Shown here: in pieces, positions 17,545-26,391 of the stretch
How the letters are laid out: the number at the start of each line of letters is the position of its first letter
Position numbering within the stretch: the first letter of the stretch is position 1
Origin: Azoarcus sp. TTM-91
GTDB taxonomy: Bacteria > Pseudomonadota > Gammaproteobacteria > Burkholderiales > Rhodocyclaceae
DNA: 49,890 nucleotides
Reading direction: 5' to 3'
NCBI RefSeq assembly: GCF_012911025.1
Contig: NZ_WUEI01000028.1
Coordinates: forward strand, 1-49,890
The notes under the pieces: generated by a model
Databases searched by the model: none
What the model saw: only the letters and a program-made list of their open reading frames with translations
Told to the model about the DNA's origin: nothing
Position numbers and translations under genes: made by a program

Positions 17545-17631
17545 CCCTAACGTAGAGCTAACCGGCGCTGCGCGGACTTATCGCGCAGCGTCCAGCGACC
17601 GAAGGGAGCGAGGTTGAGCGTCAGGTTAGGC
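17545..17631 (-). repeat. integron attC site (attC2)
   Basis: On the minus strand this 87-base site begins GCCTAAC and ends GTTAGGG, the outer inverse core sites. The inner pair is ACGCTCAACC and GGTTAGCTCTACG, and a central stem is GCTGCGCG/CGCGCAGC. The cassette ORF at 17636-17977 ends 5 bases before it and the next ORF starts 7 bases after it, exactly as in integron arrays. Its middle is shared with the site at 40507-40592. Confidence 0.82.
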
Positions 17632-17635
17632 ATGC

Positions 17636-17977
17636 TTATGGGGTAATGCGCGAGTTGTCGGAAACTGCGAAGGCAACCCACCCGGATGGGCCACAAGTGC
17701 TAGTGAGCTGTTGTTCAAAATGCGCCTCGCCTTGAGTGTCCCATGACTGCCCAAAACGAAGCGTTAGATGTGCCGACTCAACAGGCTGCCCACTGAGTGA
17801 AAGCTCAACCGAGTAGTCGTCACCACAAAGAAACCCTCCGTCCATGCAGCCCGGAAATGCGGCGTTAAATATTTGCGACACTGCCTCGAAGCTACCAAGG
17901 GTGTCGACCTCTTCAACCTCGGTGAGATCAGTTACCGATGCTTCCGACGGCTTGAGGATGATGATGTCAAAGCTCAT
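17636..17977 (-). CDS. integron cassette hypothetical protein, 113 aa
   Basis: This 113-aa soluble, acidic protein starts MSFDIIILKPSEASVTDLTE and has LGSFEAVSQIFNAAFPGC, DYSVELSLSGQP and HLTLRFGQSWD. No signal peptide or membrane segment is visible. The ATG follows the GTTAGGC core of one attC by about seven bases, and the stop is five bases before the next attC, so this is a complete gene cassette. The sequence resembles the many small cassette proteins of unknown function with a short alpha/beta fold. I cannot name it further. Confidence 0.75.
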   Translation of the reverse strand: MSFDIIILKPSEASVTDLTEVEEVDTLGSFEAVSQIFNAAFPGCMDGGFLCGDDYSVELSLSGQPVESAHLTLRFGQSWDTQGEAHFEQQLTSTCGPSGWVAFAVSDNSRITP

Positions 17978-17984
17978 TTTAAAT

Positions 17985-18066
17985 GCCTAACGTGTTTTAG
18001 CCCGCAGTTCTGCGGACTCATCTTTAAGCTTGCGGTATAACTCAGCCAGCCCCGCGAGCGTAAGGC
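17985..18066 (-). repeat. integron attC site (attC1)
   Basis: On the minus strand this 82-base site runs from GCCTTAC (18066) to GTTAGGC (17985), a near-perfect outer inverted core. It contains an inner CCGCAG/CTGCGG hairpin. The following cassette ORF begins at 17977. One mismatch in the R'' core (GCCTTAC for GCCTAAC) is the only departure from consensus. Confidence 0.7.
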
Positions 18067-18084
18067 TTTGGTATGTAGATGGTT

Positions 18085-18261
18085 TTATCCATCCTCCAAT
18101 TTATATACAGCGTTAAATCCGAAGTGAAACCCGGCAGGTATCGCCGTTTTGACAAACCGGTCACCTTCCATGCTGAACGGATGGAGTGTAACAGCGGCTG
18201 ACGGTCTTGTTTCTGTGCGGAAGATGGCTTCTCCGCTATCCGGATGGCAACCCACCTTCAT
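18085..18261 (-). CDS. small cassette-like hypothetical protein
   Basis: This 58-aa ORF (MKVGCHPDSGEAIFRTETRP through AVYKLEDG) ends 18 bases before attC1 and so would be the first cassette of the short array. The ATG at 18261 is preferred; GTG at 18264 and TTG at 18291 are alternatives. No attC is seen on its upstream side, where the Fur-box-like promoter of the iron transporter begins. It could be a 5'-truncated cassette ORF. Confidence 0.45.
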   Translation of the reverse strand: MKVGCHPDSGEAIFRTETRPSAAVTLHPFSMEGDRFVKTAIPAGFHFGFNAVYKLEDG

Positions 18262-18280
18262 CACCAAACCTGTCAATCTA

Positions 18281-18303
18281 CTTAACAACAATTATCATTA
18301 AGT
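18281..18303 (+). promoter_or_regulatory. Fur-box-like operator of the iron transporter
   Basis: On the minus strand the site reads CTTAATGATAATTGTTGTTA, with GATAAT and neighbouring hexamers close to the Fur consensus of repeated GATAAT units. It lies about 80 bases before the binding-protein ATG of a ferric iron importer, the expected place for iron-dependent repression. Confidence 0.6.
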
Positions 18304-18378
18304 TGAACTTTCGCGTTCCGATCGGTCTGATGGCGGCCTTTGAGCTTCCGCTTTCCGTACAACGTTGGAGACACCTTG

Positions 18379-19404
18379 ATGAAAGCCGTGCAACTGTTCC
18401 GCCGTGCCACGCTGGGCGCCGCCTGCGCCAGTGCCTTCTTCTCTGGAGCGGCCGTGGCCGAGGAGATCAACCTTTACACGACTCGTGAGCCGGGGCTGGT
18501 TCAGCCGCTGCTGCAGGCTTACACCGCCAGGACCGGGGTGAAGGTGAATACGGTGTTCATGAAGGATGGGCTGCCGGAGCGGGTGGCCAGCGAGGGGGCG
18601 CGGTCGCCGGCGGATGTGTTGATGGCGGTGGATGTGAATGCGCTGGTGGACATGACCGAGAAGGGCGTGACCCAGCCGGTGAAGTCCGCCGCGCTGGAGG
18701 CGGCGGTGCCGGCGAATCTGCGCGACCCGGCGGGCAACTGGTTCGCGCTGTCGATGCGTGCGCGCACGCTGTACGAGGTGAAGGGCGGGCCCTCCAGCTT
18801 CACCTACGAGGAGCTGGCGGAGCCGAAGTACAAGGGCAAGGTCTGCCTGCGCTCCGGCCAGCATCCCTACAACACCGCGTTGATTGCCCACCTGATCGCG
18901 CGCGATGGCGAGGCGGCGGCGGAGAGCTGGCTGCGCGGCGTGAAGGCCAACCTGGCGCGCAAGGCGGGCGGCGGCGACCGCGAGGTGGCGCGCGACATCA
19001 TGGGCGGGCTGTGCGACTTCGGCCTGGCCAATTCCTATTACGTCGGCCTGATGCGCAGCGGCGCCGGCGGGCCGGAGCAGCAGAAGTGGGGCGAGGCCAT
19101 CGATGTGGTGCTGCCCACCTTCAAGAATGGCGGCACCCATGTGAACGTGGCCGGCGCGGCAATCGCCAAGCACGCGCCCAACAAGGAGCAGGCGGTGAAG
19201 CTGCTGGAGTTCCTGGTGTCCGACGAAGCCCAGGCGATCTATGCCAAGGCCAACTTCGAGTACCCGGTGAAGCAGGGCGCGGCGGTCGATCCCATCATCG
19301 GCAAGATCGGTACGTTGAAGGTGGATGCGCTGCCGCTGGTGGAGATCGCCAAGCATCGCAAGGCGGCCAGCCTGCTGGTGGACAAGGTTGGCTTCGACAA
19401 CTGA
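18379..19404 (+). CDS. fbpA: ferric iron ABC transporter substrate-binding protein, FbpA family
   Basis: This 341-aa periplasmic protein binds free or chelated ferric iron. The signal peptide is MKAVQLFRRATLGAACASAF, ending near AVAEE. The mature start EINLYTTREPGLVQPLLQAY is the hallmark of FbpA/FutA/IdiA proteins, with GLANSYYVGLM carrying the conserved tyrosine pair that ligates iron. The ATG at 18379 has GGAG 8 bases upstream and places the signal peptide correctly. It heads an fbpABC operon behind a Fur-box-like site. Confidence 0.92.
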   Translation: MKAVQLFRRATLGAACASAFFSGAAVAEEINLYTTREPGLVQPLLQAYTARTGVKVNTVFMKDGLPERVASEGARSPADVLMAVDVNALVDMTEKGVTQPVKSAALEAAVPANLRDPAGNWFALSMRARTLYEVKGGPSSFTYEELAEPKYKGKVCLRSGQHPYNTALIAHLIARDGEAAAESWLRGVKANLARKAGGGDREVARDIMGGLCDFGLANSYYVGLMRSGAGGPEQQKWGEAIDVVLPTFKNGGTHVNVAGAAIAKHAPNKEQAVKLLEFLVSDEAQAIYAKANFEYPVKQGAAVDPIIGKIGTLKVDALPLVEIAKHRKAASLLVDKVGFDN

Positions 19405-19447
19405 GATCCTGGGCGCGGCGGGGCACTCCGCCGCTACCGCTGAAGAC

Positions 19448-21157
19448 GTGGCGCCGGCGCGGCGCCACGCGCTTTTGTTCACCGCCGGCGGCGCGGGCCT
19501 TGGCTGGCTGCTGGCTTGCGCGTTGGTGGCGGCGCTGGTGCTGCTGCCGGTGCTGTCGCTGGCCGGCCATGCGCTGCAGGGCTCCGGCGAGTTGTGGCCG
19601 CATCTGCTGGCCTATGTGCTGCCGCAGGCGCTGCGCGACAGCCTGATCCTGCTCGCCGGCGTGGGCGTGCTGGTGGTGCTGGTGGGCAGCGGCACCGCGT
19701 GGCTGGTCACCGCCTACGATTTTCCGGGCCGGCGGGTGCTGGGCTGGGCGCTGCTGATGCCGCTGGCGGTGCCGACCTACATCGTCGCCTTCGCTTACCT
19801 GGACCTGTGGCATCCGGTGGGCGCGCTGCAGACCGGCTTGCGCGAGCTGCTGGGCTACAGCAACCCACGGGACTTCCGCCTGCCGGACATCCGCTCCATG
19901 TGGGGCTGCATCCTGCTGCTGGGCTGCGTGCTCTATCCCTACGTCTATCTGCCGGCGCGGGCGCTGTTCCAGATGCAGGCCAGCGGGCTGATAGACGCCT
20001 CGCGCACCCTGGGCGCCGGCCCCTTCCGCTGCTTCTTCGGCGTTGCGCTGCCGCTGGCGCGGCCGGCCATCGCGGTGGGCGCCAGCCTGGCGCTGATGGA
20101 AGCGCTGAACGACATCGGCGCCGCCGAATTCCTCGGCGTGCGCACCTTCACCGTTTCCATCTATTCGACCTGGGTGAATCGCTCCAGCCTCGCCGGCGCG
20201 GCGCAGATCGCGCTGGTGATGCTGGCGGTGGTGTTGTCGCTGATCGCGCTGGAGCGCTGGGCGCGGCGGCGCCAGCGCTATGCCGCCGGTGCCCGGCAGG
20301 CGGCCCGGCTGGCGCCGCGGCGGTTGTCCGCCGGCCGCGGCCTGCTGGCGGCGGCAGTGTGCGCGCTGCCGGTGCTGTTGGGCTTCCTGGTGCCAGCGGG
20401 CTACCTGCTGGTGGAGGCCGCCAAGCGCTTCAGCTACGCCGGGCTGGAACAGATCATCCTGCGCGAAACCTTCAACACCGTGCTGATCTCCGCCATCGCC
20501 ACGCTGGCTGCCACTGCGTTGGCCTTCCTGCTGGCCTACACCCTGCGGCTGGCGCGCACGCCCTTCGCCAACGCGCTGGTGCGCTGCGCCAGCCTAGGCT
20601 ACGCCGTGCCCGGCACGGTGCTGGCCATCGGTCTGCTGGCGCCGCTGGCCTGGTTCGATGCGTTCATCGACTCCGCTTCGACCAGCCTCTTCGGCCTCTC
20701 CACCGGGCTGTTGCTGTCCGGTTCCGGCGCGGCGCTGGCCTACGCGTATGTGGCGCGCTTCCTGGCGGTGGGCAGCGGCGGCATCGAAGCCGGCTTCAGC
20801 AAGATTCCGCACTCCATGGACGATGCCGCGCGCTCGCTGGGCGCCAGCGCCGGCCGGGTAGCGCGGCGGGTTCACCTGCCGCTGGGCTGGCCGGCGATTG
20901 CGGCGGCCATGCTGCTGATCTTTGTCGACTGCATGAAGGAACTGCCGGCCACGCTGCTGCTGCGGCCGCTCAACTTCGAAACCCTGGCCACCCACCTCTA
21001 CGGCGAGGCCGCCCGCGGTACTTACGAGAGCGGCGCCATCGCCGCGCTGCTGATCGTGCTCGCCGGGCTGCTGCCCATCGTGCTGCTGGCGCGGGTGGGG
21101 CAGGGCAGCGCCACCGCGCCCCAGGCCGGCGCCGCGGCGGCGGTGCCCTCGGTATGA
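19448..21157 (+). CDS. fbpB: ferric iron ABC transporter permease, FbpB family
   Basis: This protein of about 569 aa is a fused double-permease with roughly twelve membrane segments, the normal form for FbpB. Each half carries an EAA-type loop: LIDASRTLGAGPFRCFFGVA in the first and SMDDAARSLGASAGRVARRV in the second. The start is uncertain. GTG at 19448 puts a short basic stretch before the first membrane segment and is preferred. TTG at 19388 or ATG at 19325 would overlap the end of fbpA and encode non-protein-like residues. It is followed by the ATPase after 10 bases. Confidence 0.88.
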   Translation: MAPARRHALLFTAGGAGLGWLLACALVAALVLLPVLSLAGHALQGSGELWPHLLAYVLPQALRDSLILLAGVGVLVVLVGSGTAWLVTAYDFPGRRVLGWALLMPLAVPTYIVAFAYLDLWHPVGALQTGLRELLGYSNPRDFRLPDIRSMWGCILLLGCVLYPYVYLPARALFQMQASGLIDASRTLGAGPFRCFFGVALPLARPAIAVGASLALMEALNDIGAAEFLGVRTFTVSIYSTWVNRSSLAGAAQIALVMLAVVLSLIALERWARRRQRYAAGARQAARLAPRRLSAGRGLLAAAVCALPVLLGFLVPAGYLLVEAAKRFSYAGLEQIILRETFNTVLISAIATLAATALAFLLAYTLRLARTPFANALVRCASLGYAVPGTVLAIGLLAPLAWFDAFIDSASTSLFGLSTGLLLSGSGAALAYAYVARFLAVGSGGIEAGFSKIPHSMDDAARSLGASAGRVARRVHLPLGWPAIAAAMLLIFVDCMKELPATLLLRPLNFETLATHLYGEAARGTYESGAIAALLIVLAGLLPIVLLARVGQGSATAPQAGAAAAVPSV

Positions 21158-21167
21158 GACTCCCCCG

Positions 21168-22292
21168 ATGAACATGCCCGATCTTCCTTTCAGTGCTCGT
21201 CCGTCTGCCGCCACCGCACGCGCCGGCGATAGCCACCGGCTTGCCGCCGACGGCCTGTGGCACAGCTTCGGCGATGCCAGCGTGTTGCGCGACGTCTCGC
21301 TCAGCCTCGCGCCCGGCGAGATCCTCTGCCTGGTCGGCCCCTCTGGCTGCGGCAAGAGCACCCTGCTGCGGCTGCTGGCCGGGCTGGAGCAGGTGCAGCG
21401 CGGCAGCATCGCCCTGGATGGCAAGGTGATCGCCGACGCCCGCCGCCATGTGCTGCCGGAGAAGCGCGGCGTGGGCATGGTGTTCCAGGATTTCGCCCTG
21501 TTTCCCCACCTCAGCCTGCTTGACAACGTCGCCTTCGGGCTCGCCGGCCGGCCGGCGGCACAGCGCCGCGCGCGGGCGCTGGAGATGCTGGCGCAGGTCG
21601 GCCTGGCTGACCGTGCGCAGGATGCGCCACATGCCCTGTCCGGCGGCCAGCAGCAGCGCGTCGCCCTGGCCCGCGCGCTGGCGCCGCAGCCACGGCTGAT
21701 GCTGCTGGACGAGCCCTTCTCCAACCTGGACGTGCGCCTGCGCCACCGCCTGCGCGCCGAAACCCGCCATTTGTTGAAGGAGGGCGGCGTCGCCAGCGTG
21801 ATGGTGACCCACGACCCGGACGAGGCGATGTTCATGGCCGACCGCATTGCCCTGATGCGCGCCGGCCGCATCCTGCAGGCAGGTTCGCCGGCCGAGCTGT
21901 ACCGCCATCCGGGCACGCCCTTCGCAGCCGGCTTCTTCGGCGAGGTGAATCGCTACCGTGGCTGCGTGCGCGCTGGCCGGGTGGCCACGCCGCTGGGCGA
22001 GATCGCCGCGCCTGGCCTGGCGGAAGGCGCCCAGGCCGAAGTGCTGCTGCGGCCGGAGGCCATCCATCCGCTTGCGGCCGGCACACCCGGCGGGTTTGTC
22101 GCCGAGGTGGTGGAGGCCCACATGCTGGGCGCCTACTCCCAGCTGACGCTGGCCTTGCCGGATGGAAGGGGCGGCAGGGTGTGCTGGCAGGCGCAGATGC
22201 CCAGCGCCGCTTGCCCGGCGGCGAGTGGCCATCTCACCGTGGGGCTGTATCCGGACGGGGGTTTCGTGTTTCCGCCGGAGGCGGAGGCCTGA
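21168..22292 (+). CDS. fbpC: ferric iron ABC transporter ATP-binding protein, FbpC family
   Basis: This 374-aa cytoplasmic ATPase drives FbpAB. It shows Walker A GPSGCGKST, the Q-loop VFQDFALFPHLS, signature ALSGGQQQR, Walker B LMLLDEPFSNLD and the H-loop VTHD. The C-terminal 110 residues form a TOBE-like regulatory region (VLLRPEAIHPL, AYSQLTLALPDG), normal for FbpC/PotA-type ATPases. Confidence 0.92.
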   Translation: MNMPDLPFSARPSAATARAGDSHRLAADGLWHSFGDASVLRDVSLSLAPGEILCLVGPSGCGKSTLLRLLAGLEQVQRGSIALDGKVIADARRHVLPEKRGVGMVFQDFALFPHLSLLDNVAFGLAGRPAAQRRARALEMLAQVGLADRAQDAPHALSGGQQQRVALARALAPQPRLMLLDEPFSNLDVRLRHRLRAETRHLLKEGGVASVMVTHDPDEAMFMADRIALMRAGRILQAGSPAELYRHPGTPFAAGFFGEVNRYRGCVRAGRVATPLGEIAAPGLAEGAQAEVLLRPEAIHPLAAGTPGGFVAEVVEAHMLGAYSQLTLALPDGRGGRVCWQAQMPSAACPAASGHLTVGLYPDGGFVFPPEAEA

Positions 22293-22355
22293 TCCGCCAC
22301 GGGTGGCTGCGAGGCCCCAGGCCTGCGCGGATTTCGCCGCCGGGGCGGGTGAGCT

Positions 22356-23339
22356 TCAGGAAGGCGCGCCCGCCGCTTCATCCCCGGCAAACAAGCGTGG
22401 TACCCAGTGCAGGAACGCGACCATGCCGAGCAGCTCCACCAGCGACTGGAACACGATGACCACCACCGCCGCCTCGTAGCCGGCCGGCAGCGCCAGGGCC
22501 AGCGGCAGCACGACGAAGGAATTGCGGGTGCCGAAGCCGAAGGCCAGCGTGCGCCGCCGCGCGGCCGGCAGACCAAAGGCGCGGCCAAGCAGGGCGGCGG
22601 CCAGCAGCGCCAGCGCCAGATAGGCGAGGAAAACCGGCAGCACCACCGGCAGCAGCGGCAGGGCGCTGCGCACCGCGCCCACCTGGGCCGCCGCGATCAA
22701 CAGCAGTACCAGCGCCAGCAGCGGCACCGGAAACCAGGCGAGGCGATCGCGCAGCGCGGCGCCCGCCGGCCGCGCCTGCGCCCAGCGCTCGGTCAGGGTT
22801 GCGAGCACTAGCGGCACGACGATCAACAGCAGTGCGGTGGCCGGCAGTTCGCCGCCGCCCAGCGCGGCAGCCGCCTCGCTGCCTAGCATCAGCCACAGGT
22901 AGAAGGGGAGCAGTGCCAGCTGCAGCAGCAGGTTGGCCGGGGTGATGGCGAGGGCGCGGCTGGTGTCGCCACGGCCGAGCTGGGTGAAGGTGATGAACCA
23001 GTCGGTGCAGGGCATCAGCAGCACCAGCAGCGCGCCCAGCCGCAGCGCCGGCTGCGGTGGCAGCCACTGGGCCAGTGCCCAGGCCGCCAGCGGCATCAGC
23101 ACGAAGTTACCGAGCAGGGCGGCGGCGGTGAAGCGGTGGTCGCGAAAGGCCGCCGGCAGTTCCAGCAGCGGCACCTGCACGAAGGTCGCGTACAGCAGTA
23201 AGGCAAGCACCGGCCACAGCAGGGATTCGAAGGTCGCGGCGGCGGCGGGAAAGGCGCTGCCGATGGCGAGGCCGGCGGCGATGGCGAGCAGGTAGAGCCA
23301 GACCTGCCGGCGCTCCAAGGTGAGGCGATCGAGGAACAT
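22356..23339 (-). CDS. SBF/ACR3-like membrane transporter (bile acid:Na+ symporter superfamily)
   Basis: This 327-aa integral membrane protein has about ten hydrophobic segments, starting VWLYLLAIAAGLAIGSAF. LLVLLMPCTDWFITFTQLGR resembles the region around the conserved cysteine of ACR3 arsenite exporters, and FGFGTRNSFVVLPLALALP matches the second conserved motif. Arsenite export is one possibility, but uptake of an organic anion is equally open. No arsR or arsC is nearby. It converges on fbpC with 63 bases between stops. Confidence 0.78.
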   Translation of the reverse strand: MFLDRLTLERRQVWLYLLAIAAGLAIGSAFPAAAATFESLLWPVLALLLYATFVQVPLLELPAAFRDHRFTAAALLGNFVLMPLAAWALAQWLPPQPALRLGALLVLLMPCTDWFITFTQLGRGDTSRALAITPANLLLQLALLPFYLWLMLGSEAAAALGGGELPATALLLIVVPLVLATLTERWAQARPAGAALRDRLAWFPVPLLALVLLLIAAAQVGAVRSALPLLPVVLPVFLAYLALALLAAALLGRAFGLPAARRRTLAFGFGTRNSFVVLPLALALPAGYEAAVVVIVFQSLVELLGMVAFLHWVPRLFAGDEAAGAPS

Positions 23340-23571
23340 GTTCTATTCGTGCGCAAGCCGCCGGGGCGCGGCCTGCTGCGTGTTGGGGAAGACCGAATCT
23401 AGGGGCTATGCGGCGCTGCGGCAAGCGGCGCGCGGCAGGGAAGGCTGCGCTGGGTCTCCCCGGTCTCGCCCTTCCTCTGGATTCCGTCCGTGGGGAAGAG
23501 AGAAAGCCGCAATGGTCGTGCGTCCGGGCCTGCGTTGCGCCAGGGGGGCGGCGGGCTGACCGCGCGCGGTC

Positions 23572-25032
23572 TCAGGATGAGGGCGGCGTGTCCTGCGGGG
23601 CTGCTGCTTGTCGTGGCAAGACCAGTTCCGCCTCCAGTCCGCCGCCTGCGGCGTTGTGCAGCGTGAGGCTGCCGCCGTGGGCGAGGGCGACGGTGCGGGC
23701 GATGGAGAGACCGAGACCGACGCCGCCCGAGCTGGCGTTGCGTGAGGAATCCAGGCGGTAGTAGGGCTCGAAGACCTGTTCCAGCATGTCCTCCGGGATG
23801 CCCGGGCCCTTGTCGGCGATGCGCAGGCGCAGGCGTTCGGCGGCGTCGTCCACCTGCACGCGGGCGCTGCCGCCGTAGCGCACCGCGTTCTCCAGCAGGT
23901 TGGCGATGCAGCGGCGCAGGCTGCGGGCGTGGCCGCGCAGCGGGGCGCGGGCGTGGCCGGCGATGCTGACCTGGCCGCCGGATTCCTCGATGTCCGCCTG
24001 CAGGCCCTGCAGCAGCGAGTCGATGTCGATCTCCTGGCGCAGCTCATCCGTTTCGGCGCCGCGGATGAAATCCAGCGTGGCGGTGACCATGCCCTCCATG
24101 TCGTCCAGGTCCTTGCGGAACTTGGCGCGCAGGGATTCGTCGGCGAGCAGTTCGGCGCGCAGGCGCAGGCGGGTGATGGGGGAGCGCAGGTCGTGGGAGA
24201 CGGCGGCGAGGAAGCGGGTGCGTTCGGCGATGCCGGCGCGCAGGCGTTGCTGCATGAGGTTGAAGGCGGTGGCGGCCTTGCGTACTTCCACCGGGCCGGT
24301 GACCGCCAGCGGCGGGCTGTCCAGGTTGCGGCCGAGGGCGTCGGCGGCGGCGGACATGCGCGCCAGCGGACGCAGCACCAGGCGCACCGCCACCAGCGCG
24401 ATCAGCACGACGACGACGATGCGCAGCGCGTAGATGCGGGTGATGTAGTCCAGCAGCGCGGCCAGCGGCTGGGTGTTGCCGCCGCCCTGGCTTTCCTCCG
24501 CCTCCACCGCGAGCCACTGGCCGTCGGCGAGGCCGAGATCGAAATGGTAGTGGCCGCGCGGCTGGCTGGCGGTGAACAGGGTGAGCGGGCCGGCCTCCTG
24601 GCCTTCCTCGTCGCGCAGGCTGATCTCTTCGACGACCAGCGGCACCGGCCGCCCGTAGCGGCTCTCCAGCACGCCGGCGAGCAGGCGCTGCAGGTTGTCG
24701 CGGCGCGCCGGCGCGGCTTCGGGCAGTGGCGGGTCGGCATGCGCGAGGGGGCCGGGATGCAGCGCGACATGGAAGCCGCGGCGGGAGAAGGCAGCCAGCA
24801 GCGCCGGGCGGTCTGCCGGCGCGGTGGTGTCCAGCAAGGCGAGCAGATCGGCGCTGCGGGCGCCCACCAGCCGGGTGGGCATTTCCAGCACCTGGCTGTA
24901 GCGCATCTCGAACCAGATGGTGCTGGTGAGCATCTGCGCGGCCAGCAAGCCGGCGACCAGGATGAGCACCAGCCGCCCGAACAGCGAATCCGGCCAGAGC
25001 CGAGGCGCGCTCCGCGGCCACCAGCGGCGCAC
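23572..25032 (-). CDS. sensor histidine kinase (EnvZ/RstB type)
   Basis: This 486-aa inner-membrane kinase has TM1 at about 18-38, a periplasmic loop of about 160 residues, TM2 at about 203-220 and a HAMP domain. The phospho-acceptor H280 is in VSHDLRSPITRLR, the N-box is NLLENAVRYG (about 378-387), and the ATP lid includes DKGPGIP and GGVGLGLSIA. The GTG start at 25032 lies 2 bases after the stop of the regulator gene, with GGAGGA upstream, so translation is coupled. The signal sensed is unknown. Confidence 0.92.
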   Translation of the reverse strand: MRRWWPRSAPRLWPDSLFGRLVLILVAGLLAAQMLTSTIWFEMRYSQVLEMPTRLVGARSADLLALLDTTAPADRPALLAAFSRRGFHVALHPGPLAHADPPLPEAAPARRDNLQRLLAGVLESRYGRPVPLVVEEISLRDEEGQEAGPLTLFTASQPRGHYHFDLGLADGQWLAVEAEESQGGGNTQPLAALLDYITRIYALRIVVVVLIALVAVRLVLRPLARMSAAADALGRNLDSPPLAVTGPVEVRKAATAFNLMQQRLRAGIAERTRFLAAVSHDLRSPITRLRLRAELLADESLRAKFRKDLDDMEGMVTATLDFIRGAETDELRQEIDIDSLLQGLQADIEESGGQVSIAGHARAPLRGHARSLRRCIANLLENAVRYGGSARVQVDDAAERLRLRIADKGPGIPEDMLEQVFEPYYRLDSSRNASSGGVGLGLSIARTVALAHGGSLTLHNAAGGGLEAELVLPRQAAAPQDTPPSS

Positions 25033-25034
25033 GC

Positions 25035-25760
25035 TCAGGTGTCCTCCTGCATGACGTCGGCGGCCAGCAGGTAGCCGATGTTGCGCACCGTCTTGATCAG
25101 CTGCGGGCTGCGGGCGTCGTCTTCCAGGTGGTTGCGCAGGCGGCTGACGCAGACGTCGATTGCGCGGTCGAAGGGGCTGCGCTCCTTGCCATAGACGCGA
25201 TCGACCAGGAAGTCGCGCGACAGGGTGCGGTTGGGGTGGCGCAACAGGGTGTGCAGCACCCGGTAGTCCGAGCCGCCGAGGCCGATCACCAGGCCGGTGG
25301 GCGAGTGCAGCTGGCGGGCGTGGGTGTCCAGCCGCCAGCCGGCGAAGCGCAGGATGGGGGCGCTGTCCAGCTCGCCGCTCACCGGCATGCTGCGCGCCCG
25401 CCGCAGGATGACCTTGATGCGCGACAGCAGCTCGCGCGGGTCGAAGGGCTTGGGCAGGTAGTCGTCCGCGCCCATTTCCAGGCCGACGATGCGGTCCAGC
25501 AGCGCGCCGCGGGCGCTCAGCATGATGACCGGCACGTTGCTGCGCACCCGCAGGTTGCGGCACAGGGTGAGGCCGTCCTCGCCGGGCAGCATCAGATCAA
25601 GCACGATGAGGTCGATGCGGCAGCCCTCGGCGATGCGCATCATTTCCTCGCCGTTGGCGGCGGTGTGGGTGTGGTATCCGGCGGCGCCGAGGTAGTCGGA
25701 CAGCAGCTCGCGGATCTCGGGATCGTCGTCGACGACGAGGATGTGGTCGGGCGTGGACAT
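25035..25760 (-). CDS. OmpR/PhoB-family response regulator
   Basis: This 241-aa regulator has a receiver domain with acidic pocket D11-D13, phospho-acceptor D55 (LIVLDLMLPGEDG) and K104 (LPKPF). It is followed by a winged-helix DNA-binding domain (LTLLRHPNRTLSRDFLVDRV-like; RAIDVCVSRLRNHLE; IKTVRNIGYLL). It is the first gene of a two-gene operon with the kinase at 23572-25032. The receiver most resembles the OmpR branch. Confidence 0.93.
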   Translation of the reverse strand: MSTPDHILVVDDDPEIRELLSDYLGAAGYHTHTAANGEEMMRIAEGCRIDLIVLDLMLPGEDGLTLCRNLRVRSNVPVIMLSARGALLDRIVGLEMGADDYLPKPFDPRELLSRIKVILRRARSMPVSGELDSAPILRFAGWRLDTHARQLHSPTGLVIGLGGSDYRVLHTLLRHPNRTLSRDFLVDRVYGKERSPFDRAIDVCVSRLRNHLEDDARSPQLIKTVRNIGYLLAADVMQEDT

Positions 25761-25868
25761 GGGCGGTTTTTTACCGGCTCGCCGGCGCCTGTGCCAAGCG
25801 AGTTTGTAATGGATTTGTTTTGAACCGCGAGAGAAGTTTCCCGGCCCGGGGCGGCCGGGGCGCCGCCC

Positions 25869-26345
25869 TCATTGCGCCGGCGGCATGCCCAGGGCCTCGC
25901 GGGCACGCTGTTTGGCGGCGATGTAGTCGCCGTGCTTGAGGTAGAGCAGGTCGGCGATCTTGCGCAGCAGGTGCTGCTCGTGGTGGCTGAGGTGGCCGTC
26001 GGCGAAGGCCACCCGCCACAGGTATTCAACGATGCGCACTTTCTCGGCGGCGTCGTAGCCCTTGTTGAGCTGGGAGGTGAAGGCGTAGAAGTCCGGCGCC
26101 TCGCTGGCCTTCTCGCCGGCCAGTTCCAGCAGGCGTTCGAGTTCATCGTCGCTGAGGCCGAACTGCTCGCGCAGCACTGCCGCCGTGGTCTCGCGCTCGG
26201 CGCGGTCTATGTTGGCGTCGGTGCGCATCACCTCGATCAGCAGCACTGCGGTGGCCAGCTGCAAGGTGTGCTCCGAGGGGCCGCCCTGCTCGCGGGCGGG
26301 CGTTTCGGTGAGGCTGGCGAAGAGTTCCTTCAGGTTGCGTAGCAT
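25869..26345 (-). CDS. TerB-family (tellurite resistance-like) protein
   Basis: This 158-aa all-helical cytoplasmic protein has the TerB/DjlA-like pattern. An N-terminal helix bundle contains LATAVLLIEVMRTDANIDRA, with the acidic DANID loop, and a repeat near the C-terminus has FADGHLSHHEQHLLRKIADL, a second acidic loop. TerB-like domains bind calcium and are linked to stress responses. No other ter genes are near, so the tellurite label says nothing about function here. The ATG at 26345 is chosen, since upstream in-frame sequence is not protein-like. Confidence 0.8.
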   Translation of the reverse strand: MLRNLKELFASLTETPAREQGGPSEHTLQLATAVLLIEVMRTDANIDRAERETTAAVLREQFGLSDDELERLLELAGEKASEAPDFYAFTSQLNKGYDAAEKVRIVEYLWRVAFADGHLSHHEQHLLRKIADLLYLKHGDYIAAKQRAREALGMPPAQ

Positions 26346-26391
26346 CGTTTTCCGTGAGGTAGTGGGGGGAGGGGGCTGGCTGGCGTTGGGC

